Notes: generated from the letters alone by a model not told the origin. A stretch of 35,036 nt of DNA from an uncultured Bacteroidales bacterium (GCA_902787185.1 CADAFP010000021.1:1-35036), one strand, 5' to 3'; counted from the stretch's first letter, positions 25,364 to 33,740 are shown. Numbers and translations: made by a program.

Positions 25364-25638
25364 AATGGCAAAAAAGCTGAAGAGGCTGATGTGTTGAATG
25401 TAGCCATGTTTGGCATGACGGCCAAGCAATGGCGAGAGGCAAATCCAGATTTGAAAGGAAATATTCGTGATGATGCCACCGTTAACGGATTGATATGTTT
25501 ATCTAATTTAGAGAATATTAATGCCGTTATGATTAATGAGGCGTTCCTCAGCAAGAGCGACTTTTCAAATTGAATCAGATTGCCATTCATCAAATGGAAG
25601 TGCTTGAAGGGTATAACAAAAGAGATTTACTAAGATAA
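25364..25638 (+). pseudogene. C-terminal remnant of a KilA-N-type phage/antirepressor-like gene, frameshifted
   Basis: The first frame reads AEEADVLNVAMFGMTAKQWR, then ANPDLKGNIRDDATVNG, then LICLSNLENINAVMINEAF, and ends at 25573. A second frame continues QQERLFKLNQIAIHQMEVLE to a stop at 25636-25638. Joined by one frameshift near 25545-25556, these match the C-terminal region of KilA-N-type Bacteroidetes proteins (ADLLNxAxFGxTAKQWRxxNP...LSNxExxNA), recalled from general knowledge and not searched. The N-terminal KilA-N domain is gone. The lower GC content than neighbours fits a decayed phage or mobile-element gene. Confidence 0.6.
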
Positions 25639-25658
25639 GAATATTTGACGATTTGAAT

Positions 25659-26735
<1,077 letters not shown>

Positions 26736-26736
26736 T

Positions 26737-26839
26737 TTAGTCCATAGTCCTTAGTCCTTAGTTTCTAGTTATTACAAGAATTACAAGAAGGCGGATGCCA
26801 ACTAGAAACTAGAAACTAGGGACTAGAAACTAGAAACTA
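26737..26839. repeat. Inverted and direct repeat element between trpS and the YgjP-type gene
   Basis: The right half is a tandem of ACTAGAA-type units (AACTAGAAACTAG repeated, broken once by GGG); the left half contains AGTCCTTAG twice and TTTCTAGTT. AGTTTCTAGTT (26759-26769) pairs with AACTAGAAACT (26810-26820). It resembles the element at 23555-23710 in layout but not in sequence. It may terminate trpS and be part of the leader of the next gene, whose ATG is only 7 bp away. Confidence 0.65.
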
Positions 26840-26845
26840 AAAACG

Positions 26846-27556
26846 ATGAAGGGTTACATCGAGGACGAGGAATTCGGAAAGATTTATGTGGAACTGCGCT
26901 GGGGCATGACCTCGGTGCGGTTCACTTATCACCCCGACGGTAACCTGTTGATGCGTGCCCCGTTGGGCGTTTCGGTCGCTGACTTGCAGCGCATGGTGGA
27001 GGCCAACCGTGAGCAATTGCGGCGGCTGCCACGCCCCGAGGGAGTGGCGTTTCACATGGGGCAGACTATCGACTGCTTCGGGTGCCGAGTCGTCATTGAG
27101 CCGCAAAACACCCATCCGGGTTATATCCTTAACCGTTGGGAGGGTGATACGCTTCACTTGTGCCCGCATGCGAGCGCCAACCTGGACGATGACGCCGTCA
27201 AGCACACGATCTCTAAGGTCATTGGCCGCGCCATGGAAGTGAAGGCCGAAAAAGTGCTGCTGCCCTTTGCCCGTGAGGTGGCCGACCAGTTGGGACTGAC
27301 ACCTGCAGGCTTTGAAATCGGCCGCGGGATGCGCAAGTTGGGGCATTGCACGGCCAAGAAGGTCATCCAACTCTCCCGTAATCTCATGTTCCTGCCCGAG
27401 CCGCTGGTGCGCTACATCATCTGCCACGAACTGGCACACCTCACCCACATGAACCACTCTCCCCAGTTCCACGCCCTGTGTGACCAGTACTGCGGGGGAC
27501 AAGAAAAAGCCCTCGAGAGGCAGCTGCGGCAGTTCCGTTTCCCCATCCTGAAGTGA
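26846..27556 (+). CDS. YgjP-like (DUF45) metal-dependent hydrolase
   Basis: A 236-residue protein of the YgjP/DUF45 family, related to SprT and M48 peptidases. The zinc site is HELAH (His194, Glu195, His198) with third ligand His204 in HLTHMNHSPQFH. The N-terminal half shows the beta-rich VRFTYHPDGNLLMRAPLGVS segment. It is soluble, with no signal peptide, and close to the usual family length of about 230. Substrates are unknown; a co-transcribed partner is not evident, since trpS is separated from it by the repeat element. Confidence 0.9.
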   Translation: MKGYIEDEEFGKIYVELRWGMTSVRFTYHPDGNLLMRAPLGVSVADLQRMVEANREQLRRLPRPEGVAFHMGQTIDCFGCRVVIEPQNTHPGYILNRWEGDTLHLCPHASANLDDDAVKHTISKVIGRAMEVKAEKVLLPFAREVADQLGLTPAGFEIGRGMRKLGHCTAKKVIQLSRNLMFLPEPLVRYIICHELAHLTHMNHSPQFHALCDQYCGGQEKALERQLRQFRFPILK

Positions 27557-27714
27557 ACTGTGAAATTGGCGAATTCAGCGAGAGGTATCCGCTCAAATAG
27601 CGAATTATAAAAAAAATGAAGTTTTTGGCGAAAAAAAACGCTGTTTTTGTGTAGTTTTTTGGCTCTCATGTGCGTCTAAAAATCAAAATGTATAACCAAT
27701 TAATACGATACGCT

Positions 27715-29490
27715 ATGAAACATTACCTACGCTCAATTTTGTTCGCCATGATGACGATCCTCGTGCCTGCGTTGGCTCAGGCACACGACTTTGCGGTAGA
27801 TGGCATCTACTACAATATCACCAGTGACAACGAAGTGGCTGTCACTTATCCGGGATCAACCTCTTCTTCAGTGGCCTATTCTGGCGAGATTATGATACCC
27901 CGGACGGTCACCTACAACGGAAAAACCTATAACGTCACCAAAATCGGCAAGAATGCATTCATGGATTGCTATAACCTCAAAGGGGTGAACATCGCCAACT
28001 CGGTCACTACTATTGGTGATGCTGCTTTTGCATTTTGTGATGGTTTAACAAGCATCATCATTCCCAACTCGGTCACCGACCTCGGTAATATGACGTTTAT
28101 ATATTGCCAGTGGCTGCAGAGTGTAACAATCAGCAACTCGGTCGCCGCTATTGGCGATGATACATTCTTCGGGTGTTCTTACCTGTGGGATGTGTCGATT
28201 CCCAGTTCTGTCACACGTATCGGCAATTCTGCGTTCTATGGATGCTACTTGTGGAACTTGACGATTCCCAACTCTGTCACTTACATTGGTGATTTTGCGT
28301 TTGCTAACTGCACCGGACTGTCGGATTTGACCATATCCCATTCTACCGCCACCATCGGTGACTATGCGTTCAGTAATTGCAATGGTCTGACGACCATCAC
28401 CATCCCCAGTTCGGTCAGCAAGATAGGCAAGAATCCGTTCGCTGGCTGCACCACTTTGAAGAGCATCACGGTCGAGAGTGGCAATACCAAATATGATTCC
28501 CGTGAGGGCTGCAATGCGATTATCGAGACAGCGACCAACAAGTTGATATCAGGTTGCTATCGCTCAACCATCCTGGGTTCAGTCACTTCCATCGGTGTTT
28601 ATGCGTTCGATGGCAGTATTGGCCGATCGAGCGTCACCATTCCCAAGTCGGTCACCAACATTGAGGGAAACCCCTTCACTAACTGCTCGGGTCTGGATCG
28701 TATCACGGTCGAGAGCGGTAATCCCAAATATGATTCCCGCGATGGCTGCAATGCTATCATCGAGACAGCGTCCAACAAGTTGATATCAGGTTGTATTCAC
28801 ACGACGATTCCCAGTTCGGTAACTGCCTTAGGTGACGAGTCATTTCAAGGCTGTGAAGGCATGACCACAATCAACATCCCCAATACAATCACCAGTATAG
28901 GGGAGGGAGCCTTCTATGGCTGCACCGGACTGAAAAGCGTGGCCATCCCCAACCAGGTTAAGGTCATCGAGGACTATGTGTTCACCAACTGCTCAAACTT
29001 GGCCAGTGTCACGATGCCCAAAACCATCACTTCTATTGGTGATTTCGCGTTCCACTATTGTTCAAAACTGACCAGTATCGACATTCCCGCTTCGGTTACT
29101 TCCATTGGTGACTATGCATTTGAACAATGCACCAGTCTGACTGAGGTGTATAGCTACATCAAGGCTCCTGCCGACATGACAGTAGGAGATGATGCCTTTG
29201 CACTCTATAGCATGAATTACACGGGGCGCACCCTGTATGTGCCTGCAGGCAAGAGTGCAGCCTACAAGGCCGATCGCAGGTGGAACCGCTTCTTCCGCAA
29301 CATCGTTGAAATGGAAGATGAGAACCCTGGCGACGTGAACGGCGATGGCTCGGTCAACATCAGCGACGTGAGTCTGGTCATTGACGCCATCTTGAGCGGT
29401 GGTGAATTCAACAGCGCTCTTGACGTGAATGGCGACGGCTCGATCAACATCAGCGACATCAACGCCATCATCGCCATCATCCTGCAGTAA
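27715..29490 (+). CDS. Large secreted BspA-type LRR protein with C-terminal dockerin-like domain
   Basis: A 591-residue exported protein. A signal peptide (MKHYLRSILFAMMTILVPALAQA) precedes about 18 LRR_5/BspA-type units of roughly 23 residues, for example VTTIGDAAFAFCDGLTSIII. Two longer inserts (28461-28560 and 28701-28800) carry nearly the same stretch, YDSR(E/D)GCNAIIETA(T/S)NKLISGC, 240 bp apart, a sign of internal duplication. The last 55 residues form two calcium-loop repeats, DVNGDGSVNISDVSLVIDAI and DVNGDGSINISDINAIIAII, a type I dockerin. Unlike the LRR protein at 17500 it has no T9SS tail, so the two are retained by different means. ATG 27715 is selected because it begins the signal peptide; upstream in-frame starts at 27670 or 27688 lack one. 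Confidence 0.9.
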   Translation: MKHYLRSILFAMMTILVPALAQAHDFAVDGIYYNITSDNEVAVTYPGSTSSSVAYSGEIMIPRTVTYNGKTYNVTKIGKNAFMDCYNLKGVNIANSVTTIGDAAFAFCDGLTSIIIPNSVTDLGNMTFIYCQWLQSVTISNSVAAIGDDTFFGCSYLWDVSIPSSVTRIGNSAFYGCYLWNLTIPNSVTYIGDFAFANCTGLSDLTISHSTATIGDYAFSNCNGLTTITIPSSVSKIGKNPFAGCTTLKSITVESGNTKYDSREGCNAIIETATNKLISGCYRSTILGSVTSIGVYAFDGSIGRSSVTIPKSVTNIEGNPFTNCSGLDRITVESGNPKYDSRDGCNAIIETASNKLISGCIHTTIPSSVTALGDESFQGCEGMTTINIPNTITSIGEGAFYGCTGLKSVAIPNQVKVIEDYVFTNCSNLASVTMPKTITSIGDFAFHYCSKLTSIDIPASVTSIGDYAFEQCTSLTEVYSYIKAPADMTVGDDAFALYSMNYTGRTLYVPAGKSAAYKADRRWNRFFRNIVEMEDENPGDVNGDGSVNISDVSLVIDAILSGGEFNSALDVNGDGSINISDINAIIAIILQ

Positions 29491-29508
29491 AAGGAAATCC
29501 AATATATA

Positions 29509-29624
29509 ACACCTGAACTATCTGGGATTTCTGATAATCAGATTTCTCAGATAGTTCAGTTGTTTATTGAATGGTTGTTGAGTTGTTGTTTAGTGGATGG
29601 TGACCTGGGTGGCGCCGAAGCCGT
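29509..29624. repeat. Direct repeat copy A: duplicated smr 3' end and terminator hairpin
   Basis: 116 bp nearly identical to 31227-31346. It contains the hairpin at 29513-29559 and, on the minus strand, the last ten codons of the smr gene (GFGATQVTIH and stop). It differs from copy B by a 3-base deletion, two substitutions and a one-base deletion, and the T-run next to the hairpin is lost. It lies just beyond the stop codon of ATPase 1. Confidence 0.93.
29513..29559 (-). terminator. Hairpin (duplicate copy) downstream of ATPase 1
   Basis: CTGAACTATCTG and CAGATAGTTCAG (12 bp arms) enclose the inner palindrome CTGATAATCAG. Read on the minus strand it follows the ATPase 1 gene, but the flanking T-tract seen in copy B is replaced by TTATATATT, so terminator strength may be reduced. 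It could also serve the plus-strand LRR gene. Confidence 0.6.
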
Positions 29625-29641
29625 TGTGTTCAATCATCTCA

Positions 29642-30853
29642 TCAATACAGGAAGCCGAAGAGCCAAAGGGGGATTTTGTTGCCAATGGTATATTCTTCGT
29701 CGTCTGCAGCAATATAGCCGTTGGTAACACCGGCCAATTGTTTATTGCCCTTGGATGGTCCGCCGACCTCAATTGTAAAGGTGTGGTCAATCGTAAAGTC
29801 TGCTGCTGTCTTGCTGTATTCAATCTGGTGTGACATGGACAACTGGTTGACAAAAAACACTTCACGCTCTGTCCCAGTGTTGACCGATACTGACAAGGTG
29901 TGCAGCAGATTTGTATTCTCGATATAGATTTTGTCGGGCTTCTGCATCCGTTTAACAGTTGACATGTCACTATATAGCAGATTGATGAGCCTCGATTCGT
30001 GCAAATATTGTAAATATTGCAATAATGTTGTTCGGGCGATGCCCGAGAGGCTTGATAATTTGGTGGTGTCAAGAATATATGGTAATCCTGAAGAAAGCGT
30101 GACCAGCAATGCTTGAATTTTGCGGATGTTGCCCACATCCAAGCGGCGCATCTGCGGCAATTCGCTCTCGATAGTTATGTTGACGACATTTTCAATTCGT
30201 GTATAATAGCTTTCGGCTCCCTCTATCAGGAAAGGATAGTAACCTTGTTTCAGGTATTGTTGGAAAAGAGCAAGAGGGCGCATGATTACATTTACCTCGT
30301 GACAAAGATCATTGCCGTGAGTTAATACATCATCAAGTGTGATGGGGTCAAATTTATGGTGATGAAACATAGCAATGTACTCTCGGAATGATAGACCCTG
30401 CATCTCATAAGAGATACAGCGGCGTGATAGGTCTGCTTCACCTTCCATCATGTTGATGAGCGACGAACCGCTCAATACCAGTTTCAAGTCAGTAAACTCA
30501 TCATAGGCATTCTTCACCTCTCGGCTCCAGCCCTCGTACTTGTGAACCTCATCGATAAATAGGTTTTTACCGCCCATCTTGTGGAACTGCTCAATGAAAT
30601 CCAGCAGACGATGAGTGGCAAAATAAATGTTGTCAAGGCTGATATAAAGCACTGTGGATGTGTCGGTAGGACCAAATTGTTCCAAAATGCGTTGTAGCAT
30701 CAATGTGGTTTTGCCTACCCCTCTTTGCCCCTTGATCATGATCAGTCGGTCATTCCAATTGATGGTATTCATCATGCCTCTGACAAAATCCAGGTTTACG
30801 GTTCGCATCCGATTCAAGTGACGGCTCTTTAGTTGCTCCATAAATACGCTCAT
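29642..30853 (-). CDS. AAA_14/DUF4143-type ATPase (ATPase 1)
   Basis: A 403-residue P-loop ATPase. Walker A is GQRGVGKTT (42-50), Walker B LFIDEVH (98-104), and a sensor-like LKLVLSGSS follows. A winged-helix-like middle region (about 245-300) precedes a C-terminal DUF4143-like domain, whose end (FTIEVGGPSKGNKQLAGVTNGYIAADDEEY to IPLWLFGFLY) matches the common Bacteroidales form and shows that the gene is complete. These ATPases occur in many copies per genome; their job is unknown, and links to mobile elements or nuclease-like activity are only inferred. It is AT-richer than the flanking genes, lies between two direct repeats, and has an elaborate promoter with phased palindromes. Confidence 0.9.
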   Translation of the reverse strand: MSVFMEQLKSRHLNRMRTVNLDFVRGMMNTINWNDRLIMIKGQRGVGKTTLMLQRILEQFGPTDTSTVLYISLDNIYFATHRLLDFIEQFHKMGGKNLFIDEVHKYEGWSREVKNAYDEFTDLKLVLSGSSLINMMEGEADLSRRCISYEMQGLSFREYIAMFHHHKFDPITLDDVLTHGNDLCHEVNVIMRPLALFQQYLKQGYYPFLIEGAESYYTRIENVVNITIESELPQMRRLDVGNIRKIQALLVTLSSGLPYILDTTKLSSLSGIARTTLLQYLQYLHESRLINLLYSDMSTVKRMQKPDKIYIENTNLLHTLSVSVNTGTEREVFFVNQLSMSHQIEYSKTAADFTIDHTFTIEVGGPSKGNKQLAGVTNGYIAADDEEYTIGNKIPLWLFGFLY

Positions 30854-30871
30854 TTTACTGTTTTACGGCAG

Positions 30872-30902
30872 CAAAGATAGTAAAAGTGTTTGATGTAGCA
30901 AA
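30872..30902 (-). promoter_or_regulatory. Promoter of ATPase 1
   Basis: On the minus strand: TTTG (30899-30902), 19-bp spacer, TATCTTTG (30872-30879). Exact matches to both consensus boxes, 19 bp before the ATG. Confidence 0.8.
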
Positions 30903-30975
30903 CACTTTTAATTGAAAATCGTTTTGCGCTTCAAACATTTTTCAGGTAAAATCGTTTTTCGTATCAAACGATTTT
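30881..30975. promoter_or_regulatory. Three palindromic operators phased at 33 bp
   Basis: Palindrome 1 (30881-30910) has perfect 12-bp arms TAAAAGTGTTTG / CAAACACTTTTA around 6 bp and overlaps the -33 box and spacer of the ATPase 1 promoter. Palindrome 2 (30914-30943) has 11-bp arms with 9 pairs. Palindrome 3 (30948-30975) has perfect 10-bp arms AAAATCGTTT / AAACGATTTT around 8 bp. Their centres are at 30895.5, 30928.5 and 30961.5, exactly 33 bp apart, about three helical turns, so dimers would bind on one DNA face. Half-sites share AAA-NN-GTTT. Confidence 0.8.
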
Positions 30976-31220
30976 GCTGATTCTTTTGCTCATAGTGGAT
31001 AATTAGTGGGAATGAAAACTGTAACGACGTTTTTATAAAAACAACCTTTAGTGTCAGGGGAAGATATTCAAAATCGGCATAATTCTCTATATATGAGTTG
31101 GATAAGCATTTTGCTGTATCATGGGCTTGGCTTATGCCTCGAAGAGGCAGGTCGGGTCGAAGACTCGACTTTTATGGAAAACACCCTCCTAACATCAGCG
31201 ATGTTTCCCCGGACTCTAAT

Positions 31221-31277
31221 GAAAAAACACCTGAACTATCTGGGATTTCTGATAATCAGATTTCTCAGATAGTTCAG
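31221..31277 (-). terminator. Intrinsic terminator of the smr gene
   Basis: 12-bp arms CTGAACTATCTG / CAGATAGTTCAG (31231-31242 and 31266-31277), inner palindrome CTGATAATCAG, followed on the minus strand by GGTGTTTTTTC. It is 34 bp after the smr stop codon. Confidence 0.75.
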
Positions 31278-31346
31278 TTGTGGTTTATTGAATAGTTGTT
31301 AGAGTTGTTGTTTAGTGGATGGTGACCTGGGTGGCGCCGAAGCCGT
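31227..31346. repeat. Direct repeat copy B: smr 3' end and terminator
   Basis: 120 bp matching 29509-29624. This copy is the functional one: it holds the real smr stop codon (31312), its last codons and the terminator hairpin with a T-run. The two copies bracket a 1602-bp segment carrying ATPase 1. Confidence 0.93.
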
Positions 31347-32388
31347 ATTCGCGGAAGCTGGCGTCCTGGGCCGTGCAGCGCGGGTAGCGGCGCTTGAGCT
31401 CGCTCAGCAGATGCTGGCGCAGTTTGCCCTCGCCCTTGCCGTGGATGAAGACGATGCGCTGGCCGTGCTTGTTGATGTTGGCGTCCATCACCTCGCGGAA
31501 CTTGTCCATCTGGTACTCGAGGATGGCGCCGGGCGTCATGCCGCTCAGGTTATCCATCAGCGAGGCGATGTGCAGGTCCTGCACGATGATGCCGTTGTTG
31601 TCGGTCTTCTTCTGCACGGGTTTGCGCTGGGGACGGTCCAGGCGCTTTTTCTCCTTCATGGCACGTTCCAGCTCGCCGCTGTCGATGCGCATCATGCGGG
31701 CGGGACGGTCGTTGGTCACAATCTCCACCGCGATGACGGGCACGTCAAAGTAGGGATTCTCGTGGAAACAGTGCACCTTGTAGAACTTGGTCACGTCCAG
31801 CCGCTGCTCGATGAGGGCTGGATTTTTCAGCTTGAAACCTTTGCCCTGCTTGAAGGCGACATACTGCACGGCGATGTGCGTCATGCCATTCAGGTCGTCG
31901 TGGCCGAACTCCTCGAGCTGCACCTGGATGTTGGGCTCCACGATGCCATGGTAGCGCGTCTGCCACTCGCCGTCACCGTCGCCGCGTGTCATGTAGGTGA
32001 AATACAGGAAGTAGTTCGAGTCGTTAACCAGCGAGGCATAGAACGTGGTGGTGTTCAGGTGCTTGATTTCGCGGGCCTCATAGCCCAACACGACGTTGAG
32101 CACCTCGCCCTCGGGCGTCTCCTCGATGGGCAACACGGGCTCTTCGACGACTTTAGGCTTGGGGGCGGGTTTGTCGGGCTCCACCTGGCGGGTGCGTATG
32201 TCCAGGGGCCGGTCATAGGCCGACGCCTTGGTGCCCGCCTGGCCCACAACGACCAGTTCGCGCTCCAGCGAGGGACGCTCAAAGCCATCCTCGTCTTCCA
32301 CATAGACGGTCTTGCCGTCAATCCTCGTCACGCGTCCACCTCCCACATCATTCAGGAAGCGCACAATATCGTTAATCTTTACATTCAT
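31312..32388 (-). CDS. DUF2027 and Smr domain protein
   Basis: A 358-residue Bacteroidetes protein. The N-terminal DUF2027 region (MNVKINDIVRFLNDVGGGRV onward) resembles the small beta domain found before Smr domains. A Pro/Lys-rich linker (about 75-100) and a central beta-rich region follow, and the last 85 residues form an Smr domain with the motif VFIHGKGEGKLR and end GFGATQVTIH. Smr domains (as in MutS2) bind branched DNA or collided-ribosome mRNA and can be nucleases; which applies here is unknown. It is 77 bp downstream of ATPase 2 but has its own promoter. Confidence 0.9.
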   Translation of the reverse strand: MNVKINDIVRFLNDVGGGRVTRIDGKTVYVEDEDGFERPSLERELVVVGQAGTKASAYDRPLDIRTRQVEPDKPAPKPKVVEEPVLPIEETPEGEVLNVVLGYEAREIKHLNTTTFYASLVNDSNYFLYFTYMTRGDGDGEWQTRYHGIVEPNIQVQLEEFGHDDLNGMTHIAVQYVAFKQGKGFKLKNPALIEQRLDVTKFYKVHCFHENPYFDVPVIAVEIVTNDRPARMMRIDSGELERAMKEKKRLDRPQRKPVQKKTDNNGIIVQDLHIASLMDNLSGMTPGAILEYQMDKFREVMDANINKHGQRIVFIHGKGEGKLRQHLLSELKRRYPRCTAQDASFREYGFGATQVTIH

Positions 32389-32414
32389 GGTGATTTCGTT
32401 TATTTTTTAGGCTG

Positions 32415-32445
32415 CAAAGGTACAATTTATTCTTTTCATGACCAA
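32415..32445 (-). promoter_or_regulatory. Promoter of the DUF2027-Smr gene
   Basis: On the minus strand: TTG (32443-32445), 20-bp spacer, TACCTTTG (32415-32422), 26 bp before the ATG. Confidence 0.65.
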
Positions 32446-32465
32446 TTCTTTCTCAGGGCGTCTTG

Positions 32466-33593
32466 TTATCGGAACAGGAGCAGTTCCTCGATGTTGTCAC
32501 GATGGATGACGGTGAATGTGGCATTGGGATAGGCATTGCGGAAAGACAAGGGCGCTGAGCACTTGCGTTTGGGGTTCCACTTCAGTTCAAAGGCATTGAG
32601 TTGGCCGTCTTTTTCTTCGAGATAGTCTATTTCTTGCTGGGTGGTGTTACGCCAGAACCAACTATTGGCATAGTCGCCAGTGTACTCCTTGCGTTTGACG
32701 CACTCGGATATGACATAATTCTCGAACAGAGCTCCCACGTCGTCACGGTTCTCCACTTGGGAAAAGTTGCCGATGATTGCATTCCTGATACCGTTGTCAT
32801 AGAAGAATATCTTGCGGCTGCTTTTCAACTCGTTGCGCAGGTTGCGACTGAAGGACCCCAAGCGGAAAATGATATAGGCTTGCTCCAGAATGGTCACATA
32901 ATTGGCAATAGTCTTGGCATCCAGGTCGCACAGTTGAGCCAATTCGTTAAATGATACCTCTGAGCCTATTTGGTAAGCTAATGCCTGTAGCAGTTTCGCC
33001 AGTTTGTCTGGCTTATGGATTTTGTCAAACTCAAGGATGTCTTTATATAGATAACTCTGTGTGAGTTCACGCAGAATCGCAATCTCGTCGCCCTGATGTG
33101 TCACGACATCGGGATAACTGCCATAGACCATCCTGTGGGGTATCATCCGCTTCTCCTCAAGCAGGTTTGTTTCGCCGACCAACTCTGTAAACGAGAGCGG
33201 GAACAATTTGTATTCCCATTTTCGGCCAGTGAGCGGTTCATTGATTTTATTGGCAAGGTCAAATGACGAGCTGCCTGACGCCAACAGTTGGACTTCGGGC
33301 ATCTGGTCGGTAATCAATTTCAATTTGATGCCGATGTTTGAAATTCGCTGGGCTTCATCAATCACGACAATACGAGAAGTTCCGATGATGGCCTTCAAAC
33401 GCGTGGATGTGATGTTTTCAAACAAGCCACGCACGTCAGGATCATCACCGCTCATCCACAAGACGTTATCCTCTGATTCTAGCAGTTGGCGAAGCAGCGT
33501 GGTCTTGCCTACACGCCTCGCACCCATGATGACAATAGCTCGGCCGCCAAATAACTGTTTACGGATTCTTTTTTCAATGCTGCGCGTAATCAT
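32466..33593 (-). CDS. AAA_14/DUF4143 ATPase (ATPase 2)
   Basis: A 375-residue P-loop ATPase. Walker A GARRVGKTT (24-32), Walker B IVVIDEAQ (75-82), sensor LLASGSSS. A winged-helix segment (about 215-255, FNELAQLCDLDAKTIANYV) precedes the DUF4143 domain, whose EIDYLEEKDGQLNAFELKW stretch has the E...D...ExK layout of a PD-(D/E)xK nuclease-like fold. This protein is only distantly similar to ATPase 1, so the two are not a recent duplication. Such genes are often treated as orphan or mobile genes; function is unknown. Its promoter carries a palindrome and three 32-bp phased repeats. Confidence 0.92.
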   Translation of the reverse strand: MITRSIEKRIRKQLFGGRAIVIMGARRVGKTTLLRQLLESEDNVLWMSGDDPDVRGLFENITSTRLKAIIGTSRIVVIDEAQRISNIGIKLKLITDQMPEVQLLASGSSSFDLANKINEPLTGRKWEYKLFPLSFTELVGETNLLEEKRMIPHRMVYGSYPDVVTHQGDEIAILRELTQSYLYKDILEFDKIHKPDKLAKLLQALAYQIGSEVSFNELAQLCDLDAKTIANYVTILEQAYIIFRLGSFSRNLRNELKSSRKIFFYDNGIRNAIIGNFSQVENRDDVGALFENYVISECVKRKEYTGDYANSWFWRNTTQQEIDYLEEKDGQLNAFELKWNPKRKCSAPLSFRNAYPNATFTVIHRDNIEELLLFR

Positions 33594-33618
33594 ATCAAAA
33601 TCAATTGTTTTTCAGGCG

Positions 33619-33650
33619 CAAAGATATGGTCTTTTTACCATAAATCCAAA
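33619..33650 (-). promoter_or_regulatory. Promoter of ATPase 2 with overlapping palindrome
   Basis: On the minus strand: TTTG (33647-33650), 20-bp spacer, TATCTTTG (33619-33626), 26 bp before the ATG. The palindrome TATGGT-CTTTTT-ACCATA (33625-33642) fills the spacer and touches the -7 box, so a bound protein should block transcription. Confidence 0.75.
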
Positions 33651-33651
33651 A

Positions 33652-33740
33652 TAATCATGATTTTTTGGGAATCGTTTCCACAAAAATCGTGATTTTTATG
33701 GAATGTAATCCGCAAAAAACGTAATATTCATGGAATTTGA
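33652..33740. repeat. Three direct repeats phased at 32 bp upstream of ATPase 2
   Basis: The core ATCATGATTTTTTGGGAAT, ATCGTGATTTTTATGGAAT and AACGTAATATTCATGGAAT recur so that GGAAT falls at 33668, 33700 and 33732, exactly 32 bp apart. Each unit starts with a short palindrome (ATCATGAT; AAAAATC-GT-GATTTTT; a weaker third). They lie just upstream of the -33 box and look like operator sites. Confidence 0.75.

Larger units (their letters stand above)
30854..31226. other. Regulatory and non-coding part of the ATPase 1 cassette
   Basis: No credible gene. The left third (30872-30975) holds the ATPase 1 promoter and three phased palindromes. The remainder is low in GC until about 31120, then has a short hairpin GTCGA / TCGAC near 31156-31168. 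Small open frames here have no recognisable features. The T-run in the minus direction at 31221-31227 belongs to the smr terminator. Confidence 0.6.

Noticed and set aside
29590-30138. Overlapping open frame suggesting that ATPase 1 is frameshifted near its end
   Set aside because: ATPase 1 is complete and ends in the usual IPLWLFGFLY. The other frame's GFGATQVTIH ending is simply the duplicated end of the smr gene in repeat copy A.
31051-31295. Small plus-strand open frames in the ATPase 1 cassette
   Set aside because: They run into the smr terminator repeat, show no start context or motif, and look like chance frames.
29509-31346. Insertion sequence with target-site duplication
   Set aside because: The repeats are 116-120 bp, no terminal inverted repeats bound the segment, and no transposase is encoded within it.
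31315-32532. 405-codon plus-strand open frame opposite the DUF2027-Smr gene
   Set aside because: Shadow of the smr gene: low-complexity Val/Leu/His-rich protein without motifs, crossing the smr promoter.
30881-33740. Phased repeats near the ATPases as CRISPR-like arrays
   Set aside because: Only three diverged units each, palindromic and tied to promoters, with no uniform repeat-spacer structure and no cas genes.
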